Assembly (NCBI GenBank): GCA_964020085.1
Contig: CAXHUQ010000366.1
Coordinates: 39,052 to 103,051, forward strand
Direction of reading: 5' to 3'
Source: Micromussa lordhowensis
Taxonomy: Eukaryota; Cnidaria; Anthozoa; Scleractinia; Lobophylliidae
Length of the DNA stretch: 64,000 bases
Shown here: piece by piece, positions 37,207 through 51,390 of the stretch
Layout of the letters: every line of letters begins with the position of its first letter
How positions within the stretch are numbered: position 1 is the first letter of the stretch
Position numbers and translations under genes: made by a program
Notes under the pieces: model-generated
What the model saw: the letters and a program-made list of their open reading frames with translations, nothing else
The model's database searches: none
Told to the model about the DNA's origin: nothing

Positions 37207-38977
37207 ATATTCCCAAGGGACGTCAGGGTGGCCAAATGGTTAACGTGGTGCGCTACGAAGACAGCGAAGGTCGCAGGTCGTGGGTTCGAATCACACTACC
37301 GCATAGGGGTTATTCTCCAACTGGCTTGGGGGCCGAATAACCTCTCCCCGGCTACGTGGTACGTGGAGATTTGGGTCTGCGAACAAGGAATTACTCTCAA
37401 ACTGGCTTGGGGGCCGAGTAATTCCTCCCCCAAGAAGTCCTGCGAGGTTTTTTTGGTTTTTATTTCTGCTTGTCTTGATTTTCCTGATCATTTTTTTTTC
37501 CTTTTTCCTGCTCGTAATTCCTTGTTAGTTTTCCTTTTCCCTACTTTCGGTATTTTTTTAACTTTTCATCAGCGCTAGAAACGGAAAAACAAGAAGCGTT
37601 TTGCGGCATTATGGCTTCCTAAGATTTTTAATTTAGCCCGCGGTGAAATTTTAAGTTACTTTCTTTGTTTTCTTGGCTTAAACTCACTTCTACCAAACAT
37701 AGGTTGTATTTGATTTTATTTGATGTGACTTGATTGCAGAATAATTCTTCAATGATCAACTGTTTCATCAAGTCGCAACCTGCCAGAAACTACATTATCG
37801 CGTGTTCAGTGTACTATTTCTTTGGCATTTGAGATCATCTGGTTCAGAGCGACAACAACGTTTGAACTCCACGAGGGTGTTCACGTCTTAAAACATGGCC
37901 ACGAACAGAGTGAAAGGAAATCTCGTCAAAGACCGACCGATCGTGAGTAGCATTTCCTTGCTTTCTCCAATTGAGGCGTTTTCGGGCTAGCTAACTATGA
38001 GAAAAAACTGTCTGTCATTCGCTAGCGGGAGAGAGATTTGTTTGTGTGACTACCGGTCGATGATCATTGACGTAGGGACAACATACGGAGTGTTCGCTTA
38101 CTCCTAATTGTGGCCTAGTTTGCTTAAAGTTCAATCGATTCTCGATGTACGAAGCTCTTGTTCGGTCCATTTAGGACGATGCAGGCCTTCACAGAAAGCC
38201 ATAGTTCAGCTCTCCGCTGCGGTTTTGATATGTGGAGGTTTGTGTTGACAAGACGCGAACTTTTTGTTGGAAGCACGGTTATTTTAATTGTACAATTCCT
38301 GATTGGATGAAAAGACGTTGGATGTAGTCTTTTTGGCCTCAAAAGCCATACAGGAGAGTAATTTCCTTTTAGATGGAGATGCGCAGATGGTACTCTCGAG
38401 ACGACATGGCCATATTTATGCACAGTTATATATTTCGGTGCATAGTCTTAACACGGTATTCATAACATCAGACATACATCAGTTAAAAAAAAGAAAATAG
38501 GTTGTAGCGTGAACTCACTACCAGTCTATAGCCATTCAAAGTTATTTCGTGTAGTAGCACATTGATAAAGAAGGAATTACTCTGTCTTTAAGATACACAG
38601 AGCTAAATTCCTCGGCAAAGGGACGTTTCCAGCATTCAGCTGGATCCAACAATCCCAACAAGCCCGGAAGGGGCTGGCTGGCTGGCTGTCTGCCTGCCTG
38701 CCTGCCAACGAAATGGCTTGGGTGCAAACTGTGTCGATGAACGGGAACGTCCAACACATGTGGGATGCGTTGTCTGTAATACTTAAAATAAACTCACGAC
38801 AGCTGAAAAACAACGCATTTCAATTCTCTTGGCAGTCTAGCAACTTGCCAAGCTCTATGCTGATCTATCGAACTAACAATTTGCTTGAATCTAGTCCATT
38901 TTAACTTGTCTGACATGCACGCACTCTCAGTCGGACCTCCAAACTTCAAAAACTATCCACCCCGACTATTTATGCTA
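37207..38977 (+). repeat. Unit 22 (1,771 bp)
   Basis: C at 37318 in the loop of hairpin 1, shared with unit 23. Candidate Pol III RNA at 37222-37454. Confidence 0.97.
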
Positions 38978-40756
38978 ATATTCCCAAGGGACGTCAGGGT
39001 GGCCAAATGGTTAACGTGGTGCGCTACGAAGACAGCGAAGGTCGCAGGTCGTGGGTTCGAATCACACTACCGCATAGGGGTTATTCTCCAACTGGCTTGG
39101 GGGCCGAATAACCTCTCCCCGGCTACGTGGTACGTGGAGATTTGGGTCTGCGAACAAGGAATTACTCTCAAACTGGCTTGGGGGCCGAGTAATTCCTCCC
39201 CCAAGAAGTCCTGCGAGGTTTTTTTGGTTTTTATTTCTGCTTGTCTTGATTTTCCTGATCATTTTTTTTTCCTTTTTCCTGCTCGTAATTCCTTGTTAGT
39301 TTTCCTTTTCCCTACTTTCGGTATTTTTTTAACTTTTCATCAGCGCTAGAAACGGAAAAACAAGAAGCGTTTTGCGGCATTATGGCTTCCTAAGATTTTT
39401 AATTTAGCCCGCGGTGAAATTTTAAGTTACTTTCTTTGTTTTCTTGGCTTAAACTCACTTCTACCAAACATAGGTTGTATTTGATTTTATTTGATGTGAC
39501 TTGATTGCAGAATAATTCTTCAATGATCAACTGTTTCATCAAGTCGCAACCTGCCAGAAACTACATTATCGCGTGTTCAGTGTACTATTTCTTTGGCATT
39601 TGAGATCATCTGGTTCAGAGCGACAACAACGTTTGAACTCCACGAGGGTGTTCACGTCTTAAAACATGGCCACGAACAGAGTGAAAGGAAATCTCGTCAA
39701 AGACCGACCGATCGTGAGTAGCATTTCCTTGCTTTCTCCAATTGAGGCGTTTTCGGGCTAGCTAACTATGAGAAAAAACTGTCTGTCATTCGCTAGCGGG
39801 AGAGAGATTTGTTTGTGTGACTACCGGTCGATGATCATTGACGTAGGGACAACATACGGAGTGTTCGCTTACTCCTAATTGTGGCCTAGTTTGCTTAAAG
39901 TTCAATCGATTCTCGATGTACGAAGCTCTTGTTCGGTCCATTTAGGACGATGCAGGCCTTCACAGAAAGCCATAGTTCAGCTCTCCGCTGCGGTTTTGAT
40001 ATGTGGAGGTTTGTGTTGACAAGACGCGAACTTTTTGTTGGAAGCACGGTTATTTTAATTGTACAATTCCTGATTGGATGAAAAGACGTTGGATGTAGTC
40101 TTTTTGGCCTCAAAAGCCATACAGGAGAGTAATTTCCTTTTAGATGGAGATGCGCAGATGGTACTCTCGAGACGACATGGCCATATTTATGCACAGTTAT
40201 ATATTTCGGTGCATAGTCTTAACACGGTATTCATAACATCAGACATACATCAGTTAAAAAAAAGAAAATAGGTTGTAGCGTGAACTCACTACCAGTCTAT
40301 AGCCATTCAAAGTTATTTCGTGTAGTAGCACATTGATAAAGAAGGAATTACTCTGTCTTTAAGATACACAGAGCTAAATTCCTCGGCAAAGGGACGTTTC
40401 CAGCATTCAGCTGGATCCAACAATCCCAACAAGCCCGGAAGGGGCTGGCGGGCTGGCTGGCTGGCTGTCTGCCTGCCTGCCTGCCAACGAAATGGCTTGG
40501 GTGCAAACTGTGTCGATGAACGGGAACGTCCAACACATGTGGGATGCGTTGTCTGTAATACTTAAAATAAACTCACGACAGCTGAAAAACAACGCATTTC
40601 AATTCTCTTGGCAGTCTAGCAACTTGCCAAGCTCTATGCTGATCTATCGAACTAACAATTTGCTTGAATCTAGTCCATTTTAACTTGTCTGACATGCACG
40701 CACTCTCAGTCGGACCTCCAAACTTCAAAAACTATCCACCCCGACTATTTATGCTA
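38978..40756 (+). repeat. Unit 23 (1,779 bp)
   Basis: C at 39089 shared with unit 22, and the 8-bp-longer GGCG-containing microsatellite (40443-40485) shared with unit 24. Candidate Pol III RNA at 38993-39225. Confidence 0.97.
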
Positions 40757-42535
40757 ATATTCCCAAGGGACGTCAGGGTGGCCAAATGGTTAACGTGGTG
40801 CGCTACGAAGACAGCGAAGGTCGCAGGTCGTGGGTTCGAATCACACTACCGCATAGGGGTTATTCTCAAACTGGCTTGGGGGCCGAATAACCTCTCCCCG
40901 GCTACGTGGTACGTGGAGATTTGGGTCTGCGAACAAGGAATTACTCTCAAACTGGCTCTGGGGCCGAGTAATTCCTCCCCCAAGAAGTCCTGCGAGGTTT
41001 TTTTGGTTTTTATTTCTGCTTGTCTTGATTTTCCTGATCATTTTTTTTTCCTTTTTCCTGCTCGTAATTCCTTGTTAGTTTTCCTTTTCCCTACTTTCGG
41101 TATTTTTTTAACTTTTCATCAGCGCTAGAAACGGAAAAACAAGAAGCGTTTTGCGGCATTATGGCTTCCTAAGATTTTTAATTTAGCCCGCGGTGAAATT
41201 TTAAGTTACTTTCTTTGTTTTCTTGGCTTAAACTCACTTCTACCAAACATAGGTTGTATTTGATTTTATTTGATGTGACTTGATTGCAGAATAATTCTTC
41301 AATGATCAACTGTTTCATCAAGTCGCAACCTGCCAGAAACTACATTATCGCGTGTTCAGTGTACTATTTCTTTGGCATTTGAGATCATCTGGTTCAGAGC
41401 GACAACAACGTTTGAACTCCACGAGGGTGTTCACGTCTTAAAACATGGCCACGAACAGAGTGAAAGGAAATCTCGTCAAAGACCGACCGATCGTGAGTAG
41501 CATTTCCTTGCTTTCTCCAATTGAGGCGTTTTCGGGCTAGCTAACTATGAGAAAAAACTGTCTGTCATTCGCTAGCGGGAGAGAGATTTGTTTGTGTGAC
41601 TACCGGTCGATGATCATTGACGTAGGGACAACATACGGAGTGTTCGCTTACTCCTAATTGTGGCCTAGTTTGCTTAAAGTTCAATCGATTCTCGATGTAC
41701 GAAGCTCTTGTTCGGTCCATTTAGGACGATGCAGGCCTTCACAGAAAGCCATAGTTCAGCTCTCCGCTGCGGTTTTGATATGTGGAGGTTTGTGTTGACA
41801 AGACGCGAACTTTTTGTTGGAAGCACGGTTATTTTAATTGTACAATTCCTGATTGGATGAAAAGACGTTGGATGTAGTCTTTTTGGCCTCAAAAGCCATA
41901 CAGGAGAGTAATTTCCTTTTAGATGGAGATGCGCAGATGGTACTCTCGAGACGACATGGCCATATTTATGCACAGTTATATATTTCGGTGCATAGTCTTA
42001 ACACGGTATTCATAACATCAGACATACATCAGTTAAAAAAAAGAAAATAGGTTGTAGCGTGAACTCACTACCAGTCTATAGCCATTCAAAGTTATTTCGT
42101 GTAGTAGCACATTGATAAAGAAGGAATTACTCTGTCTTTAAGATACACAGAGCTAAATTCCTCGGCAAAGGGACGTTTCCAGCATTCAGCTGGATCCAAC
42201 AATCCCAACAAGCCCGGAAGGGGCTGGCGGGCTGGCTGGCTGGCTGTCTGCCTGCCTGCCTGCCAACGAAATGGCTTGGGTGCAAACTGTGTCGATGAAC
42301 GGGAACGTCCAACACATGTGGGATGCGTTGTCTGTAATACTTAAAATAAACTCACGACAGCTGAAAAACAACGCATTTCAATTCTCTTGGCAGTCTAGCA
42401 ACTTGCCAAGCTCTATGCTGATCTATCGAACTAACAATTTGCTTGAATCTAGTCCATTTTAACTTGTCTGACATGCACGCACTCTCAGTCGGACCTCCAA
42501 ACTTCAAAAACTATCCACCCCGACTATTTATGCTA
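40757..42535 (+). repeat. Unit 24 (1,779 bp)
   Basis: Hairpin 2 loop variant CT at 40958-40959, plus the long microsatellite (42222-42264). Candidate Pol III RNA at 40772-41004. Confidence 0.97.
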
Positions 42536-44306
42536 ATATTCCCAAGGGACGTCAGGGTGGCCAAATGGTTAACGTGGTGCGCTACGAAGACAGCGAAGGT
42601 CGCAGGTCGTGGGTTCGAATCACACTACCGCATAGGGGTTATTCTCAAACTGGCTTGGGGGCCGAATAACCTCTCCCCGGCTACGTGGTACGTGGAGATT
42701 TGGGTCTGCGAACAAGGAATTACTCTCAAACTGGCTCTGGGGCCGAGTAATTCCTCCCCCAAGAAGTCCTGCGAGGTTTTTTTGGTTTTTATTTCTGCTT
42801 GTCTTGATTTTCCTGATCATTTTTTTTTCCTTTTTCCTGCTCGTAATTCCTTGTTAGTTTTCCTTTTCCCTACTTTCGGTATTTTTTTAACTTTTCATCA
42901 GCGCTAGAAACGGAAAAACAAGAAGCGTTTTGCGGCATTATGGCTTCCTAAGATTTTTAATTTAGCCCGCGGTGAAATTTTAAGTTACTTTCTTTGTTTT
43001 CTTGGCTTAAACTCACTTCTACCAAACATAGGTTGTATTTGATTTTATTTGATGTGACTTGATTGCAGAATAATTCTTCAATGATCAACTGTTTCATCAA
43101 GTCGCAACCTGCCAGAAACTACATTATCGCGTGTTCAGTGTACTATTTCTTTGGCATTTGAGATCATCTGGTTCAGAGCGACAACAACGTTTGAACTCCA
43201 CGAGGGTGTTCACGTCTTAAAACATGGCCACGAACAGAGTGAAAGGAAATCTCGTCAAAGACCGACCGATCGTGAGTAGCATTTCCTTGCTTTCTCCAAT
43301 TGAGGCGTTTTCGGGCTAGCTAACTATGAGAAAAAACTGTCTGTCATTCGCTAGCGGGAGAGAGATTTGTTTGTGTGACTACCGGTCGATGATCATTGAC
43401 GTAGGGACAACATACGGAGTGTTCGCTTACTCCTAATTGTGGCCTAGTTTGCTTAAAGTTCAATCGATTCTCGATGTACGAAGCTCTTGTTCGGTCCATT
43501 TAGGACGATGCAGGCCTTCACAGAAAGCCATAGTTCAGCTCTCCGCTGCGGTTTTGATATGTGGAGGTTTGTGTTGACAAGACGCGAACTTTTTGTTGGA
43601 AGCACGGTTATTTTAATTGTACAATTCCTGATTGGATGAAAAGACGTTGGATGTAGTCTTTTTGGCCTCAAAAGCCATACAGGAGAGTAATTTCCTTTTA
43701 GATGGAGATGCGCAGATGGTACTCTCGAGACGACATGGCCATATTTATGCACAGTTATATATTTCGGTGCATAGTCTTAACACGGTATTCATAACATCAG
43801 ACATACATCAGTTAAAAAAAAGAAAATAGGTTGTAGCGTGAACTCACTACCAGTCTATAGCCATTCAAAGTTATTTCGTGTAGTAGCACATTGATAAAGA
43901 AGGAATTACTCTGTCTTTAAGATACACAGAGCTAAATTCCTCGGCAAAGGGACGTTTCCAGCATTCAGCTGGATCCAACAATCCCAACAAGCCCGGAAGG
44001 GGCTGGCTGGCTGGCTGTCTGCCTGCCTGCCTGCCAACGAAATGGCTTGGGTGCAAACTGTGTCGATGAACGGGAACGTCCAACACATGTGGGATGCGTT
44101 GTCTGTAATACTTAAAATAAACTCACGACAGCTGAAAAACAACGCATTTCAATTCTCTTGGCAGTCTAGCAACTTGCCAAGCTCTATGCTGATCTATCGA
44201 ACTAACAATTTGCTTGAATCTAGTCCATTTTAACTTGTCTGACATGCACGCACTCTCAGTCGGACCTCCAAACTTCAAAAACTATCCACCCCGACTATTT
44301 ATGCTA
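42536..44306 (+). repeat. Unit 25 (1,771 bp)
   Basis: Hairpin 2 loop variant CT at 42737-42738; normal microsatellite. Candidate Pol III RNA at 42551-42783. Confidence 0.97.
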
Positions 44307-46077
44307 ATATTCCCAAGGGACGTCAGGGTGGCCAAATGGTTAACGTGGTGCGCTACGAAGACAGCGAAGGTCGCAGGTCGTGGGTTCGAATCACACTACC
44401 GCATAGGGGTTATTCTCAAACTGGCTTGGGGGCCGAATAACCTCTCCCCGGCTACGTGGTACGTGGAGATTTGGGTCTGCGAACAAGGAATTACTCTCAA
44501 ACTGGCTCTGGGGCCGAGTAATTCCTCCCCCAAGAAGTCCTGCGAGGTTTTTTTGGTTTTTATTTCTGCTTGTCTTGATTTTCCTGATCATTTTTTTTTC
44601 CTTTTTCCTGCTCGTAATTCCTTGTTAGTTTTCCTTTTCCCTACTTTCGGTATTTTTTTAACTTTTCATCAGCGCTAGAAACGGAAAAACAAGAAGCGTT
44701 TTGCGGCATTATGGCTTCCTAAGATTTTTAATTTAGCCCGCGGTGAAATTTTAAGTTACTTTCTTTGTTTTCTTGGCTTAAACTCACTTCTACCAAACAT
44801 AGGTTGTATTTGATTTTATTTGATGTGACTTGATTGCAGAATAATTCTTCAATGATCAACTGTTTCATCAAGTCGCAACCTGCCAGAAACTACATTATCG
44901 CGTGTTCAGTGTACTATTTCTTTGGCATTTGAGATCATCTGGTTCAGAGCGACAACAACGTTTGAACTCCACGAGGGTGTTCACGTCTTAAAACATGGCC
45001 ACGAACAGAGTGAAAGGAAATCTCGTCAAAGACCGACCGATCGTGAGTAGCATTTCCTTGCTTTCTCCAATTGAGGCGTTTTCGGGCTAGCTAACTATGA
45101 GAAAAAACTGTCTGTCATTCGCTAGCGGGAGAGAGATTTGTTTGTGTGACTACCGGTCGATGATCATTGACGTAGGGACAACATACGGAGTGTTCGCTTA
45201 CTCCTAATTGTGGCCTAGTTTGCTTAAAGTTCAATCGATTCTCGATGTACGAAGCTCTTGTTCGGTCCATTTAGGACGATGCAGGCCTTCACAGAAAGCC
45301 ATAGTTCAGCTCTCCGCTGCGGTTTTGATATGTGGAGGTTTGTGTTGACAAGACGCGAACTTTTTGTTGGAAGCACGGTTATTTTAATTGTACAATTCCT
45401 GATTGGATGAAAAGACGTTGGATGTAGTCTTTTTGGCCTCAAAAGCCATACAGGAGAGTAATTTCCTTTTAGATGGAGATGCGCAGATGGTACTCTCGAG
45501 ACGACATGGCCATATTTATGCACAGTTATATATTTCGGTGCATAGTCTTAACACGGTATTCATAACATCAGACATACATCAGTTAAAAAAAAGAAAATAG
45601 GTTGTAGCGTGAACTCACTACCAGTCTATAGCCATTCAAAGTTATTTCGTGTAGTAGCACATTGATAAAGAAGGAATTACTCTGTCTTTAAGATACACAG
45701 AGCTAAATTCCTCGGCAAAGGGACGTTTCCAGCATTCAGCTGGATCCAACAATCCCAACAAGCCCGGAAGGGGCTGGCTGGCTGGCTGTCTGCCTGCCTG
45801 CCTGCCAACGAAATGGCTTGGGTGCAAACTGTGTCGATGAACGGGAACGTCCAACACATGTGGGATGCGTTGTCTGTAATACTTAAAATAAACTCACGAC
45901 AGCTGAAAAACAACGCATTTCAATTCTCTTGGCAGTCTAGCAACTTGCCAAGCTCTATGCTGATCTATCGAACTAACAATTTGCTTGAATCTAGTCCATT
46001 TTAACTTGTCTGACATGCACGCACTCTCAGTCGGACCTCCAAACTTCAAAAACTATCCACCCCGACTATTTATGCTA
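44307..46077 (+). repeat. Unit 26 (1,771 bp)
   Basis: Hairpin 2 loop variant CT at 44508-44509. Candidate Pol III RNA at 44322-44554. Confidence 0.97.
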
Positions 46078-47848
46078 ATATTCCCAAGGGACGTCAGGGT
46101 GGCCAAATGGTTAACGTGGTGCGCTACGAAGACAGCGAAGGTCGCAGGTCGTGGGTTCGAATCACACTACCGCATAGGGGTTATTCTCAAACTGGCTTGG
46201 GGGCCGAATAACCTCTCCCCGGCTACGTGGTACGTGGAGATTTGGGTCTGCGAACAAGGAATTACTCTCAAACTGGCTTGGGGGCCGAGTAATTCCTCCC
46301 CCAAGAAGTCCTGCGAGGTTTTTTTGGTTTTTATTTCTGCTTGTCTTGATTTTCCTGATCATTTTTTTTTCCTTTTTCCTGCTCGTAATTCCTTGTTAGT
46401 TTTCCTTTTCCCTACTTTCGGTATTTTTTTAACTTTTCATCAGCGCTAGAAACGGAAAAACAAGAAGCGTTTTGCGGCATTATGGCTTCCTAAGATTTTT
46501 AATTTAGCCCGCGGTGAAATTTTAAGTTACTTTCTTTGTTTTCTTGGCTTAAACTCACTTCTACCAAACATAGGTTGTATTTGATTTTATTTGATGTGAC
46601 TTGATTGCAGAATAATTCTTCAATGATCAACTGTTTCATCAAGTCGCAACCTGCCAGAAACTACATTATCGCGTGTTCAGTGTACTATTTCTTTGGCATT
46701 TGAGATCATCTGGTTCAGAGCGACAACAACGTTTGAACTCCACGAGGGTGTTCACGTCTTAAAACATGGCCACGAACAGAGTGAAAGGAAATCTCGTCAA
46801 AGACCGACCGATCGTGAGTAGCATTTCCTTGCTTTCTCCAATTGAGGCGTTTTCGGGCTAGCTAACTATGAGAAAAAACTGTCTGTCATTCGCTAGCGGG
46901 AGAGAGATTTGTTTGTGTGACTACCGGTCGATGATCATTGACGTAGGGACAACATACGGAGTGTTCGCTTACTCCTAATTGTGGCCTAGTTTGCTTAAAG
47001 TTCAATCGATTCTCGATGTACGAAGCTCTTGTTCGGTCCATTTAGGACGATGCAGGCCTTCACAGAAAGCCATAGTTCAGCTCTCCGCTGCGGTTTTGAT
47101 ATGTGGAGGTTTGTGTTGACAAGACGCGAACTTTTTGTTGGAAGCACGGTTATTTTAATTGTACAATTCCTGATTGGATGAAAAGACGTTGGATGTAGTC
47201 TTTTTGGCCTCAAAAGCCATACAGGAGAGTAATTTCCTTTTAGATGGAGATGCGCAGATGGTACTCTCGAGACGACATGGCCATATTTATGCACAGTTAT
47301 ATATTTCGGTGCATAGTCTTAACACGGTATTCATAACATCAGACATACATCAGTTAAAAAAAAGAAAATAGGTTGTAGCGTGAACTCACTACCAGTCTAT
47401 AGCCATTCAAAGTTATTTCGTGTAGTAGCACATTGATAAAGAAGGAATTACTCTGTCTTTAAGATACACAGAGCTAAATTCCTCGGCAAAGGGATGTTTC
47501 CAGCATTCAGCTGGATCCAACAATCCCAACAAGCCCGGAAGGGGCTGGCTGGCTGGCTGTCTGCCTGCCTGCCTGCCAACGAAATGGCTTGGGTGCAAAC
47601 TGTGTCGATGAACGGGAACGTCCAACACATGTGGGATGCGTTGTCTGTAATACTTAAAATAAACTCACGACAGCTGAAAAACAACGCATTTCAATTCTCT
47701 TGGCAGTCTAGCAACTTGCCAAGCTCTATGCTGATCTATCGAACTAACAATTTGCTTGAATCTAGTCCATTTTAACTTGTCTGACATGCACGCACTCTCA
47801 GTCGGACCTCCAAACTTCAAAAACTATCCACCCCGACTATTTATGCTA
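46078..47848 (+). repeat. Unit 27 (1,771 bp)
   Basis: Normal hairpin 2 loop; T at 47495 in place of C. Candidate Pol III RNA at 46093-46325. Confidence 0.97.
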
Positions 47849-49619
47849 ATATTCCCAAGGGACGTCAGGGTGGCCAAATGGTTAACGTGGTGCGCTACGA
47901 AGACAGCGAAGGTCGCAGGTCGTGGGTTCGAATCACACTACCGCATAGGGGTTATTCTCAAACTGGCTTGGGGGCCGAATAACCTCTCCCCGGCTACGTG
48001 GTACGTGGAGATTTGGGTCTGCGAACAAGGAATTACTCTCAAACTGGCTCTGGGGCCGAGTAATTCCTCCCCCAAGAAGTCCTGCGAGGTTTTTTTGGTT
48101 TTTATTACTGCTTGTCTTGATTTTCCTGATCATTTTTTTTTCCTTTTTCCTGCTCGTAATTCCTTGTTAGTTTTCCTTTTCCCTACTTTCGGTATTTTTT
48201 TAACTTTTCATCAGCGCTAGAAACGGAAAAACAAGAAGCGTTTTGCGGCATTATGGCTTCCTAAGATTTTTAATTTAGCCCGCGGTGAAATTTTAAGTTA
48301 CTTTCTTTGTTTTCTTGGCTTAAACTCACTTCTACCAAACATAGGTTGTATTTGATTTTATTTGATGTGACTTGATTGCAGAATAATTCTTCAATGATCA
48401 ACTGTTTCATCAAGTCGCAACCTGCCAGAAACTACATTATCGCGTGTTCAGTGTACTATTTCTTTGGCATTTGAGATCATCTGGTTCAGAGCGACAACAA
48501 CGTTTGAACTCCACGAGGGTGTTCACGTCTTAAAACATGGCCACGAACAGAGTGAAAGGAAATCTCGTCAAAGACCGACCGATCGTGAGTAGCATTTCCT
48601 TGCTTTCTCCAATTGAGGCGTTTTCGGGCTAGCTAACTATGAGAAAAAACTGTCTGTCATTCGCTAGCGGGAGAGAGATTTGTTTGTGTGACTACCGGTC
48701 GATGATCATTGACGTAGGGACAACATACGGAGTGTTCGCTTACTCCTAATTGTGGCCTAGTTTGCTTAAAGTTCAATCGATTCTCGATGTACGAAGCTCT
48801 TGTTCGGTCCATTTAGGACGATGCAGGCCTTCACAGAAAGCCATAGTTCAGCTCTCCGCTGCGGTTTTGATATGTGGAGGTTTGTGTTGACAAGACGCGA
48901 ACTTTTTGTTGGAAGCACGGTTATTTTAATTGTACAATTCCTGATTGGATGAAAAGACGTTGGATGTAGTCTTTTTGGCCTCAAAAGCCATACAGGAGAG
49001 TAATTTCCTTTTAGATGGAGATGCGCAGATGGTACTCTCGAGACGACATGGCCATATTTATGCACAGTTATATATTTCGGTGCATAGTCTTAACACGGTA
49101 TTCATAACATCAGACATACATCAGTTAAAAAAAAGAAAATAGGTTGTAGCGTGAACTCACTACCAGTCTATAGCCATTCAAAGTTATTTCGTGTAGTAGC
49201 ACATTGATAAAGAAGGAATTACTCTGTCTTTAAGATACACAGAGCTAAATTCCTCGGCAAAGGGACGTTTCCAGCATTCAGCTGGATCCAACAATCCCAA
49301 CAAGCCCGGAAGGGGCTGGCTGGCTGGCTGTCTGCCTGCCTGCCTGCCAACGAAATGGCTTGGGTGCAAACTGTGTCGATGAACGGGAACGTCCAACACA
49401 TGTGGGATGCGTTGTCTGTAATACTTAAAATAAACTCACGACAGCTGAAAAACAACGCATTTCAATTCTCTTGGCAGTCTAGCAACTTGCCAAGCGCTAT
49501 GCTGATCTATCGAACTAACAATTTGCTTGAATCTAGTCCATTTTAACTTGTCTGACATGCACGCACTCTCAGTCGGACCTCCAAACTTCAAAAACTATCC
49601 ACCCCGACTATTTATGCTA
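47849..49619 (+). repeat. Unit 28 (1,771 bp)
   Basis: Hairpin 2 loop variant CT at 48050-48051, A at 48107 and G at 49496. Candidate Pol III RNA at 47864-48096. Confidence 0.97.
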
Positions 49620-51390
49620 ATATTCCCAAGGGACGTCAGGGTGGCCAAATGGTTAACGTGGTGCGCTACGAAGACAGCGAAGGTCGCAGGTCGTGGGTTC
49701 GAATCACACTACCGCATAGGGGTTATTCTCAAACTGGCTTGGGGGCCGAATAACCTCTCCCCGGCTACGTGGTACGTGGAGATTTGGGTCTGCGAACAAG
49801 GAATTACTCTCAAACTGGCTTGGGGGCCGAGTAATTCCTCCCCCAAGAAGTCCTGCGAGGTTTTTTTGGTTTTTATTTCTGCTTGTCTTGATTTTCCTGA
49901 TCATTTTTTTTTCCTTTTTCCTGCTCGTAATTCCTTGTTAGTTTTCCTTTTCCCTACTTTCGGTATTTTTTTAACTTTTCATCAGCGCTAGAAACGGAAA
50001 AACAAGAAGCGTTTTGCGGCATTATGGCTTCCTAAGATTTTTAATTTAGCCCGCGGTGAAATTTTAAGTTACTTTCTTTGTTTTCTTGGCTTAAACTCAC
50101 TTCTACCAAACATAGGTTGTATTTGATTTTATTTGATGTGACTTGATTGCAGAATAATTCTTCAATGATCAACTGTTTCATCAAGTCGCAACCTGCCAGA
50201 AACTACATTATCGCGTGTTCAGTGTACTATTTCTTTGGCATTTGAGATCATCTGGTTCAGAGCGACAACAACGTTTGAACTCCACGAGGGTGTTCACGTC
50301 TTAAAACATGGCCACGAACAGAGTGAAAGGAAATCTCGTCAAAGACCGACCGATCGTGAGTAGCATTTCCTTGCTTTCTCCAATTGAGGCGTTTTCGGGC
50401 TAGCTAACTATGAGAAAAAACTGTCTGTCATTCGCTAGCGGGAGAGAGATTTGTTTGTGTGACTACCGGTCGATGATCATTGACGTAGGGACAACATACG
50501 GAGTGTTCGCTTACTCCTAATTGTGGCCTAGTTTGCTTAAAGTTCAATCGATTCTCGATGTACGAAGCTCTTGTTCGGTCCATTTAGGACGATGCAGGCC
50601 TTCACAGAAAGCCATAGTTCAGCTCTCCGCTGCGGTTTTGATATGTGGAGGTTTGTGTTGACAAGACGCGAACTTTTTGTTGGAAGCACGGTTATTTTAA
50701 TTGTACAATTCCTGATTGGATGAAAAGACGTTGGATGTAGTCTTTTTGGCCTCAAAAGCCATACAGGAGAGTAATTTCCTTTTAGATGGAGATGCGCAGA
50801 TGGTACTCTCGAGACGACATGGCCATATTTATGCACAGTTATATATTTCGGTGCATAGTCTTAACACGGTATTCATAACATCAGACATACATCAGTTAAA
50901 AAAAAGAAAATAGGTTGTAGCGTGAACTCACTACCAGTCTATAGCCATTCAAAGTTATTTCGTGTAGTAGCACATTGATAAAGAAGGAATTACTCTGTCT
51001 TTAAGATACACAGAGCTAAATTCCTCGGCAAAGGGACGTTTCCAGCATTCAGCTGGATCCAACAATCCCAACAAGCCCGGAAGGGGCTGGCTGGCTGGCT
51101 GTCTGCCTGCCTGCCTGCCAACGAAATGGCTTGGGTGCAAACTGTGTCGATGAACGGGAACGTCCAACACATGTGGGATGCGTTGTCTGTAATACTTAAA
51201 ATAAACTCACGACAGCTGAAAAACAACGCATTTCAATTCTCTTGGCAGTCTAGCAACTTGCCAAGCTCTATGCTGATCTATCGAACTAACAATTTGCTTG
51301 AATCTAGTCCATTTTAACTTGTCTGACATGCACGCACTCTCAGTCGGACCTCCAAACTTCAAAAACTATCCACCCCGACTATTTATGCTA
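49620..51390 (+). repeat. Unit 29 (1,771 bp)
   Basis: Consensus-like. Candidate Pol III RNA at 49635-49867. Confidence 0.97.
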
